A DNA stretch of 64,000 bases from Streptomyces antioxidans (GCF_000968685.2 NZ_LAKD02000001.1:248001-312000); one strand, 5' to 3'. Positions 15,232 to 24,023 are shown, counted from the first letter of the stretch. The notes: a model not told the origin generated them from the letters alone. Numbers and translations: made by a program.

Positions 15232-18180
15232 CTACGGGGCGTCCTCGGCCAGTTCGGCGGCTCCGGTGATGCGGTGCAGGGGGTACGTACGGACCTCGTC
15301 GGCCGTGTGGTCGTAGGCCGTGACGAAGCCGCCCTCGACCCGGACCGGGGCGATCACCCGCTGGGTGGCCGCGCCGTTCGCGTTGACGTAGCCGATCCAG
15401 ACGTTGGAGCCGGTCAGGGCGGCGGCCTGCATGGTGGCGAGGGTGTCGGCGGAGGTGGTGCGGGGCAGCCGGTCGCCACTGGCGGCAGAGCCGGACCCGG
15501 CCCCGGAACCGGCCTTGGTCCCGGTCCCGGTCCCGGTCCGTGAGCCGGGAGCGGTCTCCGGCCCCGCCCCGGCCCCGGCCGTCGGTTTGTGGGGCGCGGT
15601 CGCGGCGAGGTCCCCGGCGCGGATGGCGCGCACCGCCGCGCCCAGCAGGGTGGCGTCGGGCACCGGCGGGCCCTCGGGGACCGGGGCGGGTGGTTTGCGG
15701 GGCGGGGTGCGCTGTGCTTCGGGGCGGCTGACCAGCACATCGCCCTCGGCGGACTCGGCCGCCGGTGCGTACCCCATCGCCCGCAGCCCCTCCAGCAGCG
15801 TGTCCGGCGGCGCCTGGGCGGCCAGCACGGTGGGGGCGAGGCGGCGCAGCCGCAGCCCCGCCGAACGGCGGTCGGCGAGGATCTCGGCGAGCAGCGCGTC
15901 GTCGTCGCAGCGCAGATAGGCCGAGGCGGCGCCGATGCGCAGTCGGCCGTGCTTACGTGCCACGTCGTCCACGAGGTAGGCGAGCGGCTGGGGCACCGGG
16001 GTGCGGGAGTGCGCGGTGAGGAAGGTGTGCACATCGTCGGCGGTCCGCCCGGCGTCCAGCGCCCGCCGTACGGACTCGGGCGTGAAGCGGTAGACGGTCG
16101 CGCCGCCCTTGGACTCGACGTCGGCGAGGATGCCCAGCGTCGCGGCGAGCGGCCGTTCCAGCGGGCCCGGGGCGACGGCGGTCAGGTCGGCCTGGAGGAG
16201 TACGTGGTCGAGCGGTTCGGGGAGCAGCGGCGCGAGCAGCCGCGCGGCCTGTGCGGACGCGAGCTCGCTCCCGGCGGCCGTCGGCTCGTCCGGATGGCGT
16301 TCCAGCAGGGCACGGCCGTGCGCGGAGAGCGCGCCCCGGCCGGTGACCCCGAGCATCTCGGCCTCGGCGACGGCCCAGCGGGCCAGCCGCGAGCGCAGGT
16401 CCCCGCCGGTGGGGGCCGCCTCCGCAGCTCCCCCGGGAGCGTAGGCGGCGGCGGACGCCGTGGCCCCGTATGCGGGCCCGGAAGACGAGACCGCACCGGG
16501 TGTGGCCGCGGCGGACGCCGTGGCCCCGCGGTGGCCGTGGGGCCGCTCCCACCGCAGCCGGGCCAGCAGGACGTCGGGGGCGGCCGCGGCACCGTGCGGG
16601 AGGGTGGCCAGGAGCTCCAGGACCCGGCGGCGGACCTCGGGGGCCGGGGAGCGGTCCAGTTCCGGGCCGAGCGCGGCGAGGGTGCGGCCCCTGCTGTCCC
16701 GGCCGCCGACCAGGCCCGGCGTACGGGTCGCGGGCAGCCAGGCGGCGGTGAGCCGCGCCCAGCGCTCCTCGGCGGGCAGCCGCAGCCAGTCGTCGTAGGC
16801 GGGGGTGGGGGCGTAGCGCTCGTCGGTCTGGCCGTCGGCGGCCACCAGCCCGGCCGCGTGCGCCAGCTCGATCCAGAAGGCGGCCACCGGTTCGGACACA
16901 TCGAGTACCACGGCGGTCCGCTTGAGGTCGCGGACGCTCAGCCCGCCCGCGCGCAGAACGGGCGGCCCGGCGGTCTCCCACTGCCCCAGCAGCTCCTCGA
17001 CGGTCGCCAGGGCGGTGAAGGTCTGGCCCGCCGCGGTGTTGTCCACAACCTGTGGATCGTGCGCGATGGTGGGCGAGAGCTCCGGGGCCAACGGCTCGGG
17101 GGCGCGGTGCGCCCGGCCGTGCCGCAGATGCAGGGCTACCTCGCGGGGCAGTACGACATTGCGCGGCCCGGACGGCAGCAGCAGCCCGTGGTCCAGCAGC
17201 CAGCCGACGGGCGGGGTGGGCGAGGCGACGGACGTCTCCCCGTACGGCGGCCCCCAGGTCAGCTTGGCCAGCACGGCCGCGGCGCCCTCCGGCGCCCCGT
17301 CGAGCAGCGCCGCCATCCGGGCGCGGTCCCGGAACAGCTCGGCCAGGGCCGTGGCCGCCGTGACGGGATCGTGGGTGGGCGACTCCCCGGCCGCCGCCAG
17401 CAGCTCCTGAAGCCGCCCCGGCGACATCCCGGACGTGGCTTCCTGAACGGTCGGGCCGAGCCCGGTCGGGGAGGGCGAGGTGGGCGAGGGCGCGAGCAGT
17501 TCCCGGGCGGTACGGACGAGCCGGAGCCGATCGTCCCCGCCCCAGACCAGCGCCTGCTCGCGCAGCGTGGCCACGGCCCGCGGCAACTCGGCGACGACCG
17601 CGGCCCGTTCCTCGGCGCCCAGGGGAGCGCCGATGCCCGAGGCGGGTGCGGGGGCTGGGGTGGGCCCGGGGGCTGAGGTGGGCCCGGCGCCCTTGGGAGC
17701 CCCGGGAGCCCCGGGTTCTTCCGGGCCCGCGTCGCCCGTGAGCAGGTCCCTTAGCGTCTCGTACGAGCAGGGGTCGGGCGCGACGGCCAGGGCTTCGGCG
17801 GTCTGTTGCGCGAATCGGTCGAGACGCTCCACCGCCCGGACCACCGAGGCGCGGGTGCCCGCCCGGGTGGCGAGCTGGGTGAGGTCGTTCGGGACCGGGG
17901 AGAGCAGATCGGGGCGGGCGCGCAGCAGGGCGGCGAGGGCGTCGTCGGGCCGGGTGCGCAGCTCCTCGGCGAGGGTGCGCGGCACCCCGCGGCGACGGTC
18001 ACCGTCACCGCGGCCACGGTCGCCACGGCTGCGGTCGCCGTGGCCGCCGTCTCGCGGGCCGCCGCCCCGGGGGAGGCGATCCCGCGGACCGCTGTCCCCG
18101 TGGCCGGTGTCTGGGGGCAACTCATGCCTCCCGGCTGCGCGCGCTGGTCTCTTCGGGCATGTCAGCCCTCCCGATTCCAC
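15232..18180 (-). CDS. Large XPB/Ssl2-related helicase C-terminal domain protein
   Basis: A protein of up to 982 aa related to actinobacterial 'helicase C-terminal domain-containing' proteins next to XPB. Conserved-looking parts are the N-terminus TLAEELRTRPDDALAALLRA with DLTQLATRAGTRASVVRAVE, and the C-terminal third (LGILADVESKGGATVYRFTP; YLVDDVARKHGRLRIGAASA), which resembles the XPB N-terminal domain. No Walker motifs are visible, so it may be a DNA-binding or accessory protein rather than an active helicase. Two long Ala/Pro/Gly-rich linkers occur. The start is uncertain: GTG 18180 lacks a ribosome-binding site, while a TTG inside GAGTTGCCC has GGGAGG six bases upstream. Confidence 0.75.
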   Translation of the reverse strand: MESGGLTCPKRPARAAGRHELPPDTGHGDSGPRDRLPRGGGPRDGGHGDRSRGDRGRGDGDRRRGVPRTLAEELRTRPDDALAALLRARPDLLSPVPNDLTQLATRAGTRASVVRAVERLDRFAQQTAEALAVAPDPCSYETLRDLLTGDAGPEEPGAPGAPKGAGPTSAPGPTPAPAPASGIGAPLGAEERAAVVAELPRAVATLREQALVWGGDDRLRLVRTARELLAPSPTSPSPTGLGPTVQEATSGMSPGRLQELLAAAGESPTHDPVTAATALAELFRDRARMAALLDGAPEGAAAVLAKLTWGPPYGETSVASPTPPVGWLLDHGLLLPSGPRNVVLPREVALHLRHGRAHRAPEPLAPELSPTIAHDPQVVDNTAAGQTFTALATVEELLGQWETAGPPVLRAGGLSVRDLKRTAVVLDVSEPVAAFWIELAHAAGLVAADGQTDERYAPTPAYDDWLRLPAEERWARLTAAWLPATRTPGLVGGRDSRGRTLAALGPELDRSPAPEVRRRVLELLATLPHGAAAAPDVLLARLRWERPHGHRGATASAAATPGAVSSSGPAYGATASAAAYAPGGAAEAAPTGGDLRSRLARWAVAEAEMLGVTGRGALSAHGRALLERHPDEPTAAGSELASAQAARLLAPLLPEPLDHVLLQADLTAVAPGPLERPLAATLGILADVESKGGATVYRFTPESVRRALDAGRTADDVHTFLTAHSRTPVPQPLAYLVDDVARKHGRLRIGAASAYLRCDDDALLAEILADRRSAGLRLRRLAPTVLAAQAPPDTLLEGLRAMGYAPAAESAEGDVLVSRPEAQRTPPRKPPAPVPEGPPVPDATLLGAAVRAIRAGDLAATAPHKPTAGAGAGPETAPGSRTGTGTGTKAGSGAGSGSAASGDRLPRTTSADTLATMQAAALTGSNVWIGYVNANGAATQRVIAPVRVEGGFVTAYDHTADEVRTYPLHRITGAAELAEDAP

Positions 18181-18306
18181 GAACTGCTCATTCGATCCAC
18201 AGTACCCGCGGGGTGCGGGACGCAGGGGGTGCGGCGGGATTCCGGTTCCGCGCGGTACCGTCGGAGCCGACTGATACGCCGACGGTGCGCATTCTCAGGG
18301 GTCTTG

Positions 18307-19572
18307 GTGGGGATCGAGAGCGAGAAGCTCGTCTACGACTATCTGAGCCGTGTCGGTGACCTGGCTCAGCAACAGGGTCTGTCGTCCGGTGAACGCATGC
18401 GGCTGGTCTCCGGGCTCCGTGCCGATATCGACCACCGCCGGGCCACCGGAGGGGCGGACAGCCCGGCCGGGGTGAAGCGGATCCTCTCCAAGCTGGGCTC
18501 ACCGGCCGATGTGGTGGCCGCCGCGGGTGGCCGGGGCCCCGACCCGGGATCGGGCGGAATGGGCGGTGAGCCCCTTACGGAGGGCGGCGGCGCGGGCGGC
18601 GGTGCGGCGCAGCGGGGAACCGCCGGGGCGGCGCGCGCGGCCCGCGACAAGCTCGCCGGGCTCGCCAAGAGCAGCGGCCTCACCGGTAAGGTGCCCGCCC
18701 CGCGCGAGGAGGACGCCCCGGGGGTGCCCGGCACCGGCCGGAACGGGGACGGCCCCTCCCCGGGCGACGGCGCCGCCTCCCTGATCAAGCCGCGACCCGC
18801 CGCCCCCGCCGCGCCCCCGTCCAACGCCGCCTCGCCGCCGCACCTCGCGGGCGAGGACGAACTGGGCCCGCGCGAGTCCAACATGGACTGGTGGCACGTC
18901 GAGCCGGGCCCGTTCGCCCAGCCCGAGCAGCGCGACGCGCAGTACGGCGCGGTCGAGGGGTTCACCGGCGGGATCGAGATCCCCGAACTGCTCGGTAAGG
19001 GCAAGTCGGCCGAGCAGGAGCGCCAGGAGCGGCGCGAGGCCGAGGAGAAGGCGGCGGCGGAGGCGGCCGCCGAGGCCGAGGCCGCCGCGGAGGCGGAGGA
19101 GAAGGCGAAGGCCGGGGCCAAGAAGGGGGAGGCCGGGGGCAAGCCGCGCAGCGGGCTGCGCCGCGTACTGCTCGGGCCCGGCAAGGCGGGCAAGGCGGCC
19201 GATCAGCCCGCGGGCGGGGCCCCCAGCTGGCTGTCGGGGCTCGGGCCGGTGCTGCTGGCGACGGTCGGCCTGCTCGTGGTGGGCGCCGCCCTGGGCAACA
19301 TCATCCTGATCGCCTTCGGCTGGGTGATCGCGTACTACAGCACCTACCGCCGCTCCCCGGCCGCGGCGAAGTGGGCGGCGCTGGGCATGCCCGGCCTGGT
19401 CGCGGCCGGGGCCGCGATCTGGCTGTACGGCCGGGCCGACGGCAAGTGGGGCGAGCCGATCCCCGAACACGGCTGGAAGGACGCCCTGACCGAGACCTGG
19501 CCCTACGTCGTCAGGGGCGCGGCCATCGCCTCGGTGCTGTTCCTCCTCTGGCGCGCGAGGCGCAAGGGCTGA
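18307..19572 (+). CDS. Hypothetical protein with HAAS-like N-terminus and membrane C-terminus
   Basis: A 421-aa protein. Residues 1-75 (EKLVYDYLSRVGDLAQQQGL; VKRILSKLGSPADVVAAAGG) resemble the HAAS-type helical signalling domain. A disordered linker follows, with an Ala/Glu/Lys coiled-coil-like stretch at about 235-280. Four membrane helices close the protein (GPVLLATVGLLVVGAALGNI and following). The GTG at 18307 has AGGGG five bases before it. The gene is divergent from the helicase-like gene. Function unknown. The last codons start a tandem repeat. Confidence 0.75.
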   Translation: MGIESEKLVYDYLSRVGDLAQQQGLSSGERMRLVSGLRADIDHRRATGGADSPAGVKRILSKLGSPADVVAAAGGRGPDPGSGGMGGEPLTEGGGAGGGAAQRGTAGAARAARDKLAGLAKSSGLTGKVPAPREEDAPGVPGTGRNGDGPSPGDGAASLIKPRPAAPAAPPSNAASPPHLAGEDELGPRESNMDWWHVEPGPFAQPEQRDAQYGAVEGFTGGIEIPELLGKGKSAEQERQERREAEEKAAAEAAAEAEAAAEAEEKAKAGAKKGEAGGKPRSGLRRVLLGPGKAGKAADQPAGGAPSWLSGLGPVLLATVGLLVVGAALGNIILIAFGWVIAYYSTYRRSPAAAKWAALGMPGLVAAGAAIWLYGRADGKWGEPIPEHGWKDALTETWPYVVRGAAIASVLFLLWRARRKG

Positions 19573-19635
19573 CACCGGGAGTCCGCACGGGCTGACACCG
19601 GGGCCAGTCCGCAAGGGCCGACACCGGCGCCAGCC
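19561..19635 (+). repeat. Three-copy tandem repeat starting at a gene's last codons
   Basis: Copies at 19561-19583, 19584-19609 and 19610-19635 share CGCAAGGGCTGACACCGG. Copy one encodes the final Arg-Lys-Gly-stop of the preceding gene. Copy two keeps the TGA; copy three has CGA instead. Confidence 0.9.
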
Positions 19636-19641
19636 CTCCGC

Positions 19642-20550
19642 TCAGCCTTCCCGGGCCCGCCACGGTGTGCCCGGGACGACCAGGGGGCTGCCGGTCACCG
19701 GGTCCGGGACGACCACCGAGCCGAGGCCGAAGACCTCGTGCACCAGGTCCGCCGTGACGATGTCCCCCGGCCGGCCGCGCGCCACGATGCCGCCGCCCTT
19801 CATCGCGATCAGATGGTCGGCGTAGCGGGCGGCCTGGTTGAGGTCGTGGAGGACGGCGACGACCGTACGGCCGCGTTCGTGGTTGAGCTGGCGCACCAGG
19901 TCCAGCACCTCCACCTGGTGGGAGATGTCCAGATACGTCGTCGGCTCGTCCAGCAGCAGCAGATCGGTCTCCTGCGCGAGCGCCATCGCGATCCACACGC
20001 GCTGCCGCTGCCCGCCCGACAGCTCGTCCACCGGGCGGTCGGCGAGCGCGGTCACATCCGTGCGCTCCATGGCGTCCGTGACGGCCCGTTCGTCCTCCTC
20101 CGACCACTGCTGCCACCACCGCTGGTGCGGCTGGCGGCCACGGGAGACGAGATCGGCCACCGTGATCGCCTCGGGCGCGACCGGGGTCTGCGGAAGCAGC
20201 CCCACGGACTGGGCGATCCTCTTGGTCGGGATGCGCGCGAGGTCCGTGCCGTCGAGGAGCACGGCGCCGCCGCGCGGGCGCAGCAGCCGCCCGAGGGCGC
20301 GCAGCAGGGTGGACTTGCCGCAGGCGTTGGGGCCGACGATGACCGTGACCTCGCCGTCGGGCACCTCCAGGTCCAGCCCGTCCACGACGGTGCGGTCCTC
20401 GTAGGCGAGGGTCAGCTCGCGCGCGGTGAGCCGGTTCGGCCCGTTCGGCCGGTTCGCGGAAGCGGCCTCCGTCGGACCCGCCTCCGTCGGACCGGCCTCC
20501 GTCGGACCCGCCTCCGGGCCCGTTCCCGTTGTGGACGCCGAAGCGGTCAT
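19642..20550 (-). CDS. Iron-siderophore ABC transporter ATP-binding protein
   Basis: A 302-aa FepC/FhuC-type ATPase that would energise siderophore import. Walker A GPNACGKST, signature LSGGQRQRVWIAMALAQ, Walker B LLLLDEPTTYLD and the switch His in VAVLHDLNQAARYADHL are all present. The first 40 residues are an unusual extension with GPTEA repeated three times. It overlaps the upstream permease by 4 bp, as the last gene of a three-gene operon. Confidence 0.95.
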   Translation of the reverse strand: MTASASTTGTGPEAGPTEAGPTEAGPTEAASANRPNGPNRLTARELTLAYEDRTVVDGLDLEVPDGEVTVIVGPNACGKSTLLRALGRLLRPRGGAVLLDGTDLARIPTKRIAQSVGLLPQTPVAPEAITVADLVSRGRQPHQRWWQQWSEEDERAVTDAMERTDVTALADRPVDELSGGQRQRVWIAMALAQETDLLLLDEPTTYLDISHQVEVLDLVRQLNHERGRTVVAVLHDLNQAARYADHLIAMKGGGIVARGRPGDIVTADLVHEVFGLGSVVVPDPVTGSPLVVPGTPWRAREG

Positions 20551-21716
20551 GCGGCGGTGCCTCCCTTACGGCCGCGTCCCCCGGAAGACAGCAGCAGGTG
20601 GATCAGATACGGGGCGCCGACCGCCGCCGTCAGCACGCCCACCGGCAGTTCGGTCGGCGCGAACAGCTTGCGGGCCAGCAGATCGGCGGTGACGACGATG
20701 AACGCTCCGGTCAGGGCCGAGCACAGCAGCGGGATCTGGGCGGTCCTGGTCATCCGGCGGGCGATCTGCGGGGCGAGCAGCGCCACGAAGTCCACCGGAC
20801 CGGCCGCGCCCGTCGCCATCGACGCGAGTACGACGCCGAGGGCCACCAGGCCGAGCCTCACCCGCCCGAGCCGTACCCCCAGCGCGGTGGCCGTGTCGTC
20901 GTCCATGGACACCGTGCGCTGCGCCCGCGCCGCCCACAGCACCCCGGGCAGGAGCACCAGCAGCGCCCAGCCGAGCGGGGCGGCCTCGCCCCAGCCGCGT
21001 CCGTTGAGCGAACCGGTCATCCACACCTTCGCCTGCTGGGCCACGAGATAGTCGCCCTTGGTCAGGAAGAGATGGGTGACCGAGCGCAGCGCGACGGCGA
21101 AGCCGATGCCGATGAGCACGAAGCGGGCCGCCTGGAGACCGCCGCGCCAGGCGAAGACGTACACCAGCGCGGCGGCAGCGAGACCGCCGAGGACGGAGAG
21201 GTACGGCAGGACGGCGAAGGAGCCGACCCCGTAGGTCATCGCGCCCACGGTCACCGCGCTCGCGCCCTGGCTGACGCCGATGATGTCGGGGCTGGCGAGG
21301 GGGTTGCGGGCCACCGTCTGGATCAGCGCGCCCGCGATGCCGAAGGCGGCGCCGACCAGCAGGCCGAGCGTCATCCGTGGCAGCCGGAGCGTGCCGACGA
21401 CGAGATCGTTCGGAGTGGCCGGACCGAGGCCCCACTGGGTGTGCAGGAGGGCCTTCACGGCGTCGCCGGGGGCGATGAAGCTCTCGCCGACGCACAGATA
21501 GGTCACACAGACGGCGGCGGTGGCCAGGGCCAGCCCGAGCGCGACGAGGGCCGAGCGGCGGTGCAGCAGGAACGATCCGCCACCGCCGCCGCGCCCGTCG
21601 TTCTCGCCCTTGGCCTCGGCCCTGTCCTTGATGCGGATCAGCCCGTACCCGGCCGGGCGGACTCCCGTGCGGACCGTAAGGACGCCGGTACGGCTGTGGC
21701 CCTCCGTCGCGCTCAC
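20547..21716 (-). CDS. FecCD-family iron-siderophore permease
   Basis: A 389-aa inner-membrane permease with about ten helices after a 50-residue N-terminal extension. Family landmarks: LRLPRMTLGLLVGAAFGIAG, QTVARNPLASPDIIGVSQGA, and GPVDFVALLAPQIARRMTR, the stretch that contacts the ATPase. It overlaps the other permease (ATGA) and probably forms a heterodimer with it. Confidence 0.95.
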   Translation of the reverse strand: MSATEGHSRTGVLTVRTGVRPAGYGLIRIKDRAEAKGENDGRGGGGGSFLLHRRSALVALGLALATAAVCVTYLCVGESFIAPGDAVKALLHTQWGLGPATPNDLVVGTLRLPRMTLGLLVGAAFGIAGALIQTVARNPLASPDIIGVSQGASAVTVGAMTYGVGSFAVLPYLSVLGGLAAAALVYVFAWRGGLQAARFVLIGIGFAVALRSVTHLFLTKGDYLVAQQAKVWMTGSLNGRGWGEAAPLGWALLVLLPGVLWAARAQRTVSMDDDTATALGVRLGRVRLGLVALGVVLASMATGAAGPVDFVALLAPQIARRMTRTAQIPLLCSALTGAFIVVTADLLARKLFAPTELPVGVLTAAVGAPYLIHLLLSSGGRGRKGGTAA

Positions 21717-22819
21717 GCGGCCACCGCCTTCCGGCGCACCAGCGTGACCAGGAAGGGCACCCCGATCAGCGCGGTCATCACGCCCGCCGGGACCTCGCTC
21801 GGCGGGAAGACGACCCGGCCCACCACATCCGAGACCAGCAGCATCACCGGGCCGATCAGGGCGGCCATCGGCAGCACCCAGCGGTGGTCGGTGCCCACGA
21901 CGGCGCGGGCGATATGGGGGACCGCGAGTCCGATGAAGGCGAGCGGACCGGCGGCGGCGACCCCGGCGCCGGTGAGGACCGTGGCGCCGAGGGCCGCGAC
22001 GATCCGTACGACCGCCACGTTCTGGCCGAGCCCCTTCGCGACGTCCTCGCCGAGCGCCAGCGCGTCGAGGCCGCGTGCCACCGCGAGCACCAGCACCGTG
22101 CCGACCAGCAGGAACGGCCAGATCTTGGCGACGATCCCGGTGTCCCGACCGGCGAGCGAGCCGATCTGCCAGAAGCGGAACTCATCCAGGGCCGCCGCCT
22201 TCGTCGTCAGCACGCCCGTCGTCACGGACACCAGCAGCGCGTTGATCGCGGCGCCGGAGAGGGCGAGCTTGACCGGGGTCGCGCCGCCCCGCCCGGTGAT
22301 GGCGATGGCGTAGACGGCGACCGAGGCCAGCCCCGCGCCCGCGAAGGCGAACCAGACGTAGCCGCTGAGCGTGTGCACCCCGGCGAGGGCGATCGCGAGC
22401 ACCACACCCACCGAGGCCCCCTGGCTGATGCCGAGGATGCCGGGGTCGGCGATCGGGTTGCGGGTGACGCCCTGCATCACGGTGCCGGCCATGGCGAGCG
22501 CCGCGCCGACCATCAGCCCGACGAGGGTGCGCGGCAGCCGCAGGGACCGCACGATGTCGGCGGCGTCGCTGGAACCGCCGTGCAGCACCGCGTCCAGGAC
22601 CGCGCTCGGCGCGATCTGGCGGCTGCCCACGGCCAGGCTCAGCAGGACGGCGAGCAGCAGGGCGACGACGGCCGCGGCCGTCCAGCCGATGCGACGGCGG
22701 AGCAGGGAGGCGCGGACCGGCGAGGCGCGGACCGGGGCGGCGCGGACCGGGGCGGCGCGGACCGGAAGGGCCCTGGTCGGGCGGTCGCTGGTCCGGTCAC
22801 TGGTCCGGTCGGCGGTCAT
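21713..22819 (-). CDS. FecCD-family iron-siderophore permease
   Basis: A 368-aa permease and first gene of the importer operon. Landmarks: LRLPRTLVGLMVGAALAMAG, QGVTRNPIADPGILGISQGA, GPLAFIGLAVPHIARAVVG. I start at the ATG at 22819 (MTADRTSDRTSDRPTRALPV). The first 40 residues contain repeats RAAPVRAAPVRASPVRAS encoded by a 15-bp tandem array at about 22715-22770. No siderophore-binding lipoprotein gene lies in or beside the operon. An iron-box-like site sits about 30 bp upstream. Confidence 0.93.
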   Translation of the reverse strand: MTADRTSDRTSDRPTRALPVRAAPVRAAPVRASPVRASLLRRRIGWTAAAVVALLLAVLLSLAVGSRQIAPSAVLDAVLHGGSSDAADIVRSLRLPRTLVGLMVGAALAMAGTVMQGVTRNPIADPGILGISQGASVGVVLAIALAGVHTLSGYVWFAFAGAGLASVAVYAIAITGRGGATPVKLALSGAAINALLVSVTTGVLTTKAAALDEFRFWQIGSLAGRDTGIVAKIWPFLLVGTVLVLAVARGLDALALGEDVAKGLGQNVAVVRIVAALGATVLTGAGVAAAGPLAFIGLAVPHIARAVVGTDHRWVLPMAALIGPVMLLVSDVVGRVVFPPSEVPAGVMTALIGVPFLVTLVRRKAVAA

Positions 22820-22847
22820 CGCGTCCGTTCGCTCGTCGGCTACGAAG

Positions 22848-22866
22848 TAAGGCGAGGCTAAGTGTA
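22848..22866. promoter_or_regulatory. Iron-box-like site (DmdR/IdeR type)
   Basis: TAAGGCGAGGCTAAGTGTA matches 12 of 19 positions of the actinobacterial iron box as I recall it (TTAGGTTAGGCTAACCTAA), including AGGCTAA. It lies in the intergenic region between the importer operon and the divergent HAD gene. Iron-dependent repression is the expected role. The match is imperfect. Confidence 0.5.
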
Positions 22867-22885
22867 TGGGGCGGGCCGAGGCACA

Positions 22886-23527
22886 ATGGCGGGCATGGCT
22901 TCGCACTCCGCTCTCACCGTCGGCTTCGACCTCGACATGACGCTCATCGACTCCCGGCCGGGCATCAAGGCGGCGTACGAGGCGCTATCCGCCCGGACCG
23001 GCACCTACATCGACTCCGACCTCGCGATCACCCGGCTCGGCCCGCCGCTGGAGCAGGAGCTGGTGCACTGGTTCCCCGATGAGCGGGTCGAGGAGATGGG
23101 CGAGCTCTACCGCGAGCTCTACCCGGAGTACGCGATCGCGCCGACCCCGGCGATGAAGGGGGCGCGGGAGGCCATCGAGACCGTACGGCGGGCGGGGGGC
23201 CGGGCCATCGTCGTCACCGCGAAGCACGAGCCCAACGCCAAGCTGCACCTGAGCCACCTGGGCATCGAGGCGGACGCGGTCATCGGCTGGCTGTGGGCGG
23301 AGGCCAAGGCGGAGGCGCTGCGGGAGCACGGGGCGACGGTGTACATCGGGGACCACACGGGCGACGTGCGGGGCGCCCGTACGGCCGGTGCGCTGTCCGT
23401 GGCGGTCGCCACCGGGCCCTGCGCGGCGGACGAACTGCTCACGGCCGGCGCGGATGTCGTGCTGGACGATCTGACGGCGTTCCCGGCCTGGCTGTCGGGC
23501 TACCTGGGCGGTCCCACGGCGGACTGA
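22886..23527 (+). CDS. HAD-family hydrolase
   Basis: A 213-aa phosphatase-like protein of the phosphoglycolate phosphatase type. Motif I is GFDLDMTLIDS (nucleophile and acid/base Asp), motif II is RAIVVTAKHEP, motif III Lys is in AEAKAEALREHG, and motif IV is YIGDHTGDVRGAR. The alpha-helical cap lies between motifs I and II. I chose the ATG at 22886, with GAGG upstream; ATG 22895 is possible. Substrate unknown. Confidence 0.88.
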   Translation: MAGMASHSALTVGFDLDMTLIDSRPGIKAAYEALSARTGTYIDSDLAITRLGPPLEQELVHWFPDERVEEMGELYRELYPEYAIAPTPAMKGAREAIETVRRAGGRAIVVTAKHEPNAKLHLSHLGIEADAVIGWLWAEAKAEALREHGATVYIGDHTGDVRGARTAGALSVAVATGPCAADELLTAGADVVLDDLTAFPAWLSGYLGGPTAD

Positions 23528-23530
23528 CCG

Positions 23531-23556
23531 GACCGGGTCATCCGGTTCACCCGGTC
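23531..23556. terminator. Convergent-gene hairpin
   Basis: GACCGGGT (23531-23538) and ACCCGGTC (23549-23556) form a perfect 8-bp stem with a 10-base loop, three bases past the HAD stop. It overlaps the last codons of the convergent gene. Confidence 0.55.
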
Positions 23557-23855
23557 GGCGGTACGGGCGGCCGTGACACCCCGTCGGTGGCCGCGGCCTC
23601 CCGCCGCTGTGCCGCGATGGAGCGCAGCAGCCCGACGGCGGCGAGGGCGAAGCCGACGCCCATCAGCATGCACACGAAGTACGCCACCGAGGGCAGCGGA
23701 TCCGCGCCCAGGAAGAGCGGCGCGACGGTGACGAGCGTGGCCACCGCTCCGATGGCGAAGACGATGACACCGGACCGGATGAGCCGGTCGCCGGGGAGGG
23801 GCGCCTCTCGAGGACGGCTCGGGGAGCCGCCGCGGTGCGGGGTTTCATTACTCAC
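23547..23855 (-). CDS. Small hypothetical membrane protein
   Basis: A 102-aa protein with a 27-residue polar N-terminus and two membrane helices (SGVIVFAIGAVATLVTVAPL and SVAYFVCMLMGVGFALAAVG). The GTG at 23855 gives MSNETPHRGG. Longer starts reach into the cold-shock promoter region. The stop region is a 9-bp tandem duplication (TCATCCGGT 23538-23546 and TCACCCGGT 23547-23555) that supplies a second in-frame stop. Function unknown. Confidence 0.7.
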   Translation of the reverse strand: MSNETPHRGGSPSRPREAPLPGDRLIRSGVIVFAIGAVATLVTVAPLFLGADPLPSVAYFVCMLMGVGFALAAVGLLRSIAAQRREAAATDGVSRPPVPPTG

Positions 23856-23908
23856 TGGACCAGGGTAGATCCGTGCCAGAGCGCGCATAGGAACCACCCG
23901 GGTACGTC

Positions 23909-23936
23909 TTGTCACCAGGCTCGGGACCATTAGCCT
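23909..23936 (+). promoter_or_regulatory. Predicted promoter of the cold-shock gene
   Basis: TTGTCA (23909-23914) and TAGCCT (23931-23936) are spaced by 16 bases. Transcription would begin near 23943 and leave an untranslated leader of about 80 nt. Confidence 0.5.
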
Positions 23937-23944
23937 TGGTGGTG

Positions 23945-23962
23945 GCGGGTCTTACGACCCGC
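23945..23962 (+). promoter_or_regulatory. 5'-leader hairpin of the cold-shock mRNA
   Basis: GCGGGTC and GACCCGC form a perfect 7-bp stem with loop TTAC at the predicted 5' end of the transcript. A U-rich stretch (CGTTTTTCCGTGTTTTCCG) follows before the ribosome-binding site. A role in mRNA stability or temperature response is inferred. Confidence 0.45.
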
Positions 23963-24023
23963 TGTAGTGCTATCGAGAGCCGTTTTTCCGTGTTTTCCGA
24001 CGAGCGACGAGGACGAGACAGAC

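Noticed and set aside
15589..17676. A 695-residue plus-strand frame
   Set aside because: Gly/Arg-rich translation antisense to the XPB-like gene, no motif, no ribosome-binding site.
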